This document shows, piece after piece, positions 57,821-64,000 of a stretch of DNA of 64,000 nt; position 1 is the stretch's first letter, and each line of letters starts with the position of its first letter. Origin of the DNA: Cerioporus squamosus (Eukaryota > Basidiomycota > Agaricomycetes > Polyporales > Polyporaceae); NCBI GenBank assembly GCA_022592435.1, contig JABYQS010000189.1:1-64000 (forward strand), in the 5' to 3' direction. A model generated the notes under the pieces. That model was not told where the DNA came from, searched no databases, and worked only from the letters and a program-made list of their open reading frames with translations. The position numbers and the translations under genes were made by a program.

Positions 57821-60800
57821 TCACCTGCGAGCGTATGCTGCGGAACCAAGCAGACCTGCAGCTTTGCGTTCCTCCGCGCGCTTCTTCCAAACCTCCATGT
57901 CGTGCCTGTAAGCTTTAGTAGTGTGGAACATCTCCTCGCGCTCAGTGTCGACCTCCTCGGACCATCGCGTCACGAGAGCGCTGTACCGGAACCAATGCAC
58001 ACGCAAACCTAGTACGGTGCAATGTTAGTACTATGAACAATAGGTTACTGCTCACTTACTCTTGAGCATGAACATCTTAATGTCCCCGTTCGTCTCCTTG
58101 CCGATGAATGAGAAATCTCCCCAGATCCATGAGGGCCGCCTCGCGCTGTCTCCGAGGATCTGCTCTTCGGTGATGATGGCGAATGCCTTCATGTCCTTCC
58201 TCAAGAGAGGCTGAAACTCTTTGTTGTCGGGCGACATGCCCAGGACGAGTAGGATGGTGCGGATGGCGTTGTATCGCTGGGCTGCCGACTCCATAGCTTG
58301 TTTCTTCTTGTCGAGTCGCTTGTCCATCGATGTGTTGTACGTCATCCCGGAACCTTGCTTCCTCCGGTCCTCCAGCGTGGCGTGTGTGGTGATGTGCACC
58401 CGCACGGCGTCCAGCGCGTCCCGAGCGAACCCCTCTCGAAGTTGCCGCTTGTACTTGACTGCTTGGCTCATCGCAGGGTGGCGCAATACTTTGTCATCGA
58501 AGTCCGACGGAAGACGGAGCACTGTATCCTCTAACTGCGCGTGCATCGACGCCCGCACGGCAGCAGCCGGTGTGTTCCGCTTGCGTTTCTTCGGAGGGGA
58601 GGCGGGGACCGACTGCATTGCGGGAACGTCGGAGGGCATCGGGTTGTCATTTGGCACCGGGGAAGTCGAGACAGAGGCCTCTTCGGGGACTGCCATGGGC
58701 ATGAGAACAGCACGACGGAGGTATGAACAACGCGCACCTCCAACATCGGTCTCGGGGGTTTCCGCCAATGGCGACTGCTCCAGGGGGTTCGTCGAGGGTT
58801 GGCACCACGAGGGGGGCACGTCGGGGGAAACTCGGCGACAGATTGTCGTCCTGAATGTCTCGAAGAGCCTGATTGATCGCTGGTTGTAAGTACAGGTCGT
58901 ACCGCTCCTGGGCATCCTTCGCTCGAGCTGTCAGTTCTTCAATTTGGGCCGACAGAGCGCTGCGATCAGCTTCTTTGCCCGTATAGGCCTCTATTTTTGA
59001 GGCGAGGTTGGCACTGTTTGATCGGTAAGCATCGACAGTATGGCACTGGCAGTGTCACCTACCGTTGGCCCTCGAGGTCGATGCAGTCGTGGATTAGACT
59101 GGAAAGCCCGGCACTCTGATGGTCTCCTTTCATCGAGTGGTCTTGTGCGAGTTGGGCCTGTATTTGCTTGGACGTCAAACCTGCACGTGTGTGAGGACAG
59201 TAGCATGACGGACCCCCGCAGAAATCACTTACCAGCTTCCTTGGGCATCTCGTAAGGGCTGACGATGTCTGCGTGCTCCCTAATGTCTACGATGCGCCGC
59301 TTCCACTCAGCCTCGGTGGTCTTCCAGGCGTCCAAGGTCTCCTGTCCGCACTCAGCTACAATCGACGACTCCAGGGTGCGTAGATACTCCGACAGTTCGT
59401 CCAGGTGCTCTTCGGCCTTGGGCAGTTTGGACATGAGGAACGTAACTGAAACCAGGTGAGCGTAACAATATCTGCGGCATAAGTATTGCTCACCCATCTG
59501 ATGCATTTTGCGAACGTTCTGGTCGTAGAACAGATCGTTCAGGACGTTGTGACGATGTCCAGCTGACATCTCCTTCGTGCGCCGGGACATGGCCGAGATA
59601 ACCCCCCAGAGTCGTTCGCAGGTCTCTCCATCGTCGATGCAGGCACAGGGTAGGTGATGCATGGAGAACTTCTCGCAGCAGCCTTGCGTGTGCATGCTGA
59701 GGTGGTACTTACCCACACCAGCAATGATCTGGGGGAAATCCGTGGAGGCGATTGATTCGAGGTTTTGGATCATCTCGGGGGTGAACTCCTCGTCGATGCG
59801 TATCTGGAACCGAATGATGTATTGGCACATGATGTTGTATATCATGACCCATAGCGGTAGGGGGATGTAAGGCTGCAGGGCTGACACCACCGCGAAATTG
59901 ACATAGGCAAATCTGTCGCACAATAAGCTGTGGTTTGAGAAGTCGAGAATTGATACGTACCTCTCTCCGGAATGCAGATCGACAACCCCACCAGGTAGCG
60001 TGAATCCATGACAACACAAGACGGCCACGATGCCGCTTACTTGACCCTTGTATTTACCGTAGTCCATCATGCCGAAGTTCGAACACGTCGATGTCTACAT
60101 GGTGCGTTAGCCGGGAGGAGCAAGAAGGTCGGGCTTGAATACATACCTCCTTCTGTTTCGAGCCCTTGCTGACCTTCTCGAGGAACTTCTCCATGTTGTC
60201 TTTATGCACAAAATATCCGGTGCCTTTGGTGAAAGGGAAGTCATTAGGGTCTGTCTTCTTCCACTTCAGGTTGAAGTGGAAGTTCCCGTCAAAGGTCACA
60301 CGTAGGGCATCCACATGCCTGCGGGGACATTAACTCCAACGCCATTCGAATAAGTATTATAAACGTACAAGTGCCGCTTGGCGCGTTCCCAGAAGCTCTC
60401 GCGCGTGTTCACGTTAGGTCTCGGACAAGCGGGGCATGCCACGGCGAGAGAGCGCGGTTCCAGATGGCGAGAAGGGTGGACACCTTGTCGGCGACAGAGA
60501 CGTACAAATGAGTATTGTCGGACTGAATGATTGAGCTCTCGATAGCGATCCTGCGTGCAGAGTCAGTCGAGGGACGAACCACTTGCCCGCGCGAAAGTAC
60601 CTTGACTTGGGCCGACAGGACGCCATCGGTCATGCACTTGAGATGTTCGAGGTAGTCGTGAATGTTGACCTGGGCTTGCATGCTGAGGTTGTGGAAGGTC
60701 TCGAGCATTGTCAGCGTCGTCGCGGTCTCTGGGGTGTCCCATGTCGCTGGCCAAAGACCAGCAGCGAGTAGCTGCCCGGGTTCGACACTAGCGGTGTCAC

Positions 60801-61062
60801 AGATGCAGAAGACGAATGGGATGTCGACGAGGCCGTGTTCGTGGAGGACTGTGATGATGCGGGTGCGCGTCTGTGGGTCTGGAGTGCCATCCGGGTGCAA
60901 GGGGATCTTCGGGCAACACGCTCCGCCGTGGCCGAGGTAGACTACATGTCCGAGATCCGCGGTGCTGACCTTCTCCCAGCATTCGTCTTCCTTTGACCAC
61001 GCGCGAATTCGGTCGAACGGCCGAGAACCATGCTCTTGAAGGACGCACGCGCGACATGCCAT

Positions 61063-61630
61063 TGTTGGAGCACCAAGCTCGGTGCAGACCAGCGTAGGCG
61101 CTCTCTACTATACCACATACTTACTCTATTTCTACTTACCATCCGCCGCTCACTACTTACTGCTTGCTTACCATACTCCCTACGTACACACGTACTCGTC
61201 ATGCATACTCTAGACCAGTTCCCTGTGCCTCTAGTTTGCCCCGATACAATTATCTTCATACATCGATGCCCTCGCTTAGTAGCCGACACTCATTTAGACA
61301 TCCTACTTCCTACTTTGGTATGTTTAGCGCTCTTGCTTCTTTCTGCCGCTGTCAGGCTTTCCGCTCTCTCCCGTTCGCTCGCCCGACTCTTAAGCTTGTC
61401 GCTTCTCGTTACCCGCCCCTCAGTCTTGCACTCTACTCGAGCGCGTCATACTGAGGGGTAAGTCCACTGTCGTTTACTTATGTCTCTATTCCATACTCAT
61501 GCACCTGTAGCCATCTGCGATCTTCTACAGGTACAGCAATATACAAGTCTTGCACTCTACTCGAGTGCGTCGTACTGAGGGCCATCTGCGATCTTCTACA
61601 GATCGACATCCAGTACTACAAGTTGCATTA
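61063..61630 (+). mobile_element. ~567-bp insertion inside the KDZ gene, possible solo LTR
   Basis: Flanked by GCCAT(T) at 61058-61063 and 61631-61636. Removing the insertion and one flank (573 bp) joins YQCQDCPMSV directly to MACRACVLQEHG in frame, restoring the CxC cysteine spacing. The insert starts TGTTGGAGCACC and ends GTTGCATTA, has no long ORF of known type, is pyrimidine-rich on the + strand and contains internal direct repeats. A 5-bp duplication and TG start suit a solo LTR, but the end is TTA rather than CA. A MITE-like element is the alternative. It is not an intron: no GT-AG ends fit in the gene's direction. Confidence 0.7.
61421..61601. repeat. Interleaved direct repeats within the insertion
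   Basis: AGTCTTGCACTCTACTCGAG plus GCGTC/TGCGTC and TACTGAGGG occurs at about 61421-61457 and 61545-61580. CATCTGCGATCTTCTACAG occurs at about 61512 and 61583. The pair of blocks repeats with a period of roughly 70-125 bp, an arrangement often seen inside LTRs. Confidence 0.75.
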
Positions 61631-62250
61631 GCCATTACAGACATGGGGCAGTCTTGACACTGGTACAGAGTGCGGAACGCCGGGTCTTCCTAGTGAGCTC
61701 TTTGTGACATACCGGGCAACGATCCATGCTGGCAGGCGGAACCTCACGGTCATCTAGATGCCCTTGCACGTTGGCCGCATGATTGTCGAGGAAGTCACCC
61801 ATCACGACGGAAGGCTGTTGGCAGAATCGACATGAGTATGCACGGAACGACCACGAGGCAGGTTGCACGCACCAAATGTCTGCCCTTCGCCGCAGGCTTC
61901 ATGCCGGTACCCTGCTCCTCTCCGTGTTGTTGGCCTCGATAGTCATCTCCTTCGTCCGGAACATCCTGAACGTATGGCTGCATGTATGCCTTGGATAGGC
62001 CCGGGATGCTGATAGGAGTAGTCCCGGTTCTATTGCTTGCATCGGTCCCGCCGTTGGTCTCCGTCGGACTCGACGAAGCTGCGAGTTCCAGGATGGTGCC
62101 TATCTTGACCTTTTTACTCAGGTTGAAGCGCGAGCGAGCCGCGACCGGCGGGGACGAAGACCCATCACCTGATGGTGATTTTTTGCGAGGCGAGCGGAAC
62201 TTGTCTTTGACTGTGTTCACAGCCCGGCCGACAGTCGACAACCCCCGCAT

Positions 62251-63860
62251 GTTCGGCTGACGACGCCGTGCTCGACGAGGGCGGAGGATGGATGGTGCAA
62301 CGCAGTCAGGAAGGGTTCGTGCGCGAGCAGTACGAGACGATGAAAACTTGGAAGAGTCTAAGGGCGCATGGGCACCCAAACGCCCGCGCCCTCGTCCAAC
62401 GCGGAGCCTGCTCCCAACTACCAAAAGTAAGGGTGACTGCTCTGAGACAAGCGCAGTCGAAAAAATAGGGTTGCACTGTCGGTGGTTCTCTATCATGCTA
62501 TGGAGTACATGCAATACAGGTGCTACCATGACTCGTTCTGATGTGAGACAGCACAAGCACGACCGGATGGGATGAAGGAATGGGATGAAGTGTGTTTTGC
62601 CAATGGTGCTGGCTGCTTGATAGCTAGCGATATCTACATCAGTGTGGCTCCTTCACTTTCAATGAAGAACTGCTTACCGTGTTTTATTGGCGCAAGGCCC
62701 ACGGTTCCGGGATTGACCCCAGATATTGGACGGGCTGCGCAGGAGGCGTGCGGGGGGCAGGTGCAATCGTGTCTGTAGGAGGGGCAGCAGCTTGTTTGGA
62801 CGTTGGTGTGTAATGCTATTCGGCCATCAGTCCTGCTGAGCCTGAGTCGATGATGCGAAATGTACCCGCATACAGCCCTGTGCCTTCACCCAAAGCCTAC
62901 ACGAGCGTTCTTCGTCTGCCACCCGAAAACATTCCTGGAGGATGATAGTGGTCTGGTCCTTGAGGTGGGCTTGACATGGCCGATGCGACTCGCTGGAGAT
63001 GGGGTTGCAGATCGAGTCGCGCGACGCCCTGGGTCCTATCTCCATGCGCGGAATGGGTCCACTGGCACACAATGCTTGATAGTTCCTCTCAACGAGTGGC
63101 ATATGCCAGTCGGAGAGGAACCAGATCGCAGGACCCGGCGAGTATGCAGCTGTAAAGCCAGCAAACTCAAGCTCGGGCGTGCTCTTGCAGCGAATATGGC
63201 GTCCGTCGTGGATGCTGGCGTTTGCGCTGTGTTAGCAGACATGGAGCGTCCGGGTGGTGGGGCGTACATGGAGAGGTCAACGAGGCTGAGCGGTAGGCGG
63301 GGATAGAGTCTCGGGGTGAGATAGTCGGAGGTTTGGTATCATGGCGGGGGAAATGGTGGACAGAGAGGACTTGGCGTTTGTGAGTCCTCGTCGCCTCGAG
63401 GTGACACATAAGAAGCGGAGTTTGGTCAAGGTCTTACCCACCGTCTTACGGGTGTCGTAGTGCGGGGGAATCGGAGATTCAAGTTCGAATTGCCTCCGTG
63501 TCGTCGATATCGATCGCTGATTCAAACACATGTCCGGACTCCGAGGCACTCGGATATCAGACGCGGAGGTATTTTGGGCGCCATTTCGCACACGTGATGG
63601 GAATGTTGGGCACCCAACAGCTCGTCCACTCATCCTATGCTATGTCTCTCTATACTCTCCCGGGTTCTTCTCAATCTATCTCGACGGTGCAATCACCAAG
63701 ACCGAGGACGACACCCGCTGAGAGTCCTGCCTGGCTATTGAAGCTCGCAGGCTCTCGCGGTCTAGATCGACACCTTGCGTGTGCGTACGGCTCTATAGCC
63801 TACAGCATCGCAAGTCTCCAATATCCCGGGCCCTCCGCAAAGGTTGAAGATTAGAAGCTC
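62251..63860. other. Region upstream of the KDZ gene, no gene supported
   Basis: About 1.6 kb. The - frame of the KDZ head stays open upstream to 62556 but loses family-like content. An open + frame at 62860-63306 (148 codons) has no recognised content. Promoter and outer end of the KDZ element probably lie here. Confidence 0.35.
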
Positions 63861-63861
63861 A

Positions 63862-64000
63862 TCGGTGGACTGGATACTGCTCGACTCCGGCTCAACGCGC
63901 CCGGTGCACTCAGCCAACAATACAAGACCGCGACACGCCCGGTTGGCACCATTGGGCTTGACAACAAGTGCGTGCGGTTCACGGGCAACCCGGGCAATGT
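63862..64000 (+). CDS. Partial coding sequence at the right edge
   Basis: The last 139 bp are open on the + strand in a frame reading DTARLRLNAPGALS, then PVGTIGLDNKCVRFTGNPGN, cut by the window end. The G-L-D-N-K-C-V start faintly recalls a ricin-B-type lectin repeat, but the piece is too short to call. The preceding exon or start codon was not identified. Confidence 0.25.

Larger units (their letters stand above)
57821..62250 (-). mobile_element. KDZ-superfamily DNA transposon (CxC/Kyakuja-type transposase gene)
   Basis: The transposase gene fills this span. Start MRGLSTVGRAV at 62250 with a basic, Ser-rich head and YVQDVPDEGDD. Then comes a cysteine cluster (DRCPVCHKEL, YQCQDCPMSV, MACRACVLQEHGSRPF) and the CxC module (GHGGACCPKIPLHPDG, FVFCICDTASVEPGQLL, GLWPATWDTPETA). 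After CPACPRPNVN comes the KDZ catalytic region (DALRVTFDGNFHFNL, VLCCHGFTLPGGVVDL, VGKYHLSMHTQGCCEKF, DDGETCERLWGVIS, GHRHNVLNDLF). A long helical C-terminus ends LRVHWFRYSALVTRW...AYARR with its stop at 57821-57823. Several introns (for example after KQKE near 60148). KDZ transposases move by cut and paste. The copy is nearly full length but the cysteine cluster is split by an insertion at about 61058-61636, so it is probably non-autonomous now. The ends of the element are not defined. Confidence 0.85.

Noticed and set aside
61063..61630. Large intron in the KDZ gene instead of an insertion
   Set aside because: Ends lack GT-AG in the gene's direction at a frame-keeping position, whereas the GCCAT(T) flanks and exact restoration of the CxC motif support insertion.
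1..64000. CRISPR array, bacterial operons, riboswitches or biosynthetic gene cluster
   Set aside because: No regularly spaced identical repeats, no Shine-Dalgarno-type operons, and no backbone synthase (PKS, NRPS, terpene cyclase) or P450 cluster seen.

Overview
The window looks like nuclear DNA from a basidiomycete fungus, most likely an Agaricomycete (mushroom or polypore). The evidence is GC-rich coding sequence cut by many 45-80 nt GT-AG introns, lineage-expanded F-box and arrestin-like paralogues, Agaricomycete-type single-pass surface proteins, and a KDZ transposase with a CxC cysteine cluster. I derived the gene models by hand from splice sites, reading frames and comparison of paralogues inside the window. 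No database search was run.

Layout. About 1-19 kb holds F-box family copies on the + strand: a copy at 1080 lacking the F-box, a decayed copy at 6978, a nearly intact copy at 15049 and an intact copy at 17240. These surround a mitochondrial D-lactate dehydrogenase gene (3343) and a tandem triplet of arrestin-like genes on the - strand (9185-14361), whose middle copy carries an in-frame stop. About 20-43 kb is a cluster of eight single-pass membrane proteins with a shared ectodomain, plus a ninth Cys-rich relative (39342). A class I histone deacetylase gene (22634) sits inside the cluster. About 43.8-46.1 kb is a 14-exon succinate-semialdehyde dehydrogenase gene with a 7-nt microexon. Then come another F-box gene (46736-48764, -), a fungal P-loop NTPase-like gene (49823-52831, -), two small unknown genes, and a KDZ element (57821-62250, -). 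The KDZ cysteine-rich domain is split by a ~567 bp insertion flanked by GCCAT(T). The right edge enters the start of an unidentified gene.

How it may work together. DLD1 and SSADH are mitochondrial housekeeping enzymes and the HDAC is a chromatin enzyme. The unusual part is the surface-protein cluster. Six of the nine genes end in a cytoplasmic PPxY motif, usually preceded by a conserved (V/M)DSGxR block and helix. PPxY is the known ligand of WW domains in Rsp5/Nedd4 ubiquitin ligases. With F-box and arrestin-like paralogues on the same segment, a ubiquitin-regulated cell-surface recognition system is a testable inference, not a demonstrated one.

Caveat. Many genes, including conserved enzymes, show exactly one reading-frame break, several of them at G or C runs. 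This suggests base-level indel errors in the assembly, so 'pseudogene' calls resting on a single frameshift are provisional. Copies with several independent lesions (6978-8996 and 26602-27965) are more probably true decay.
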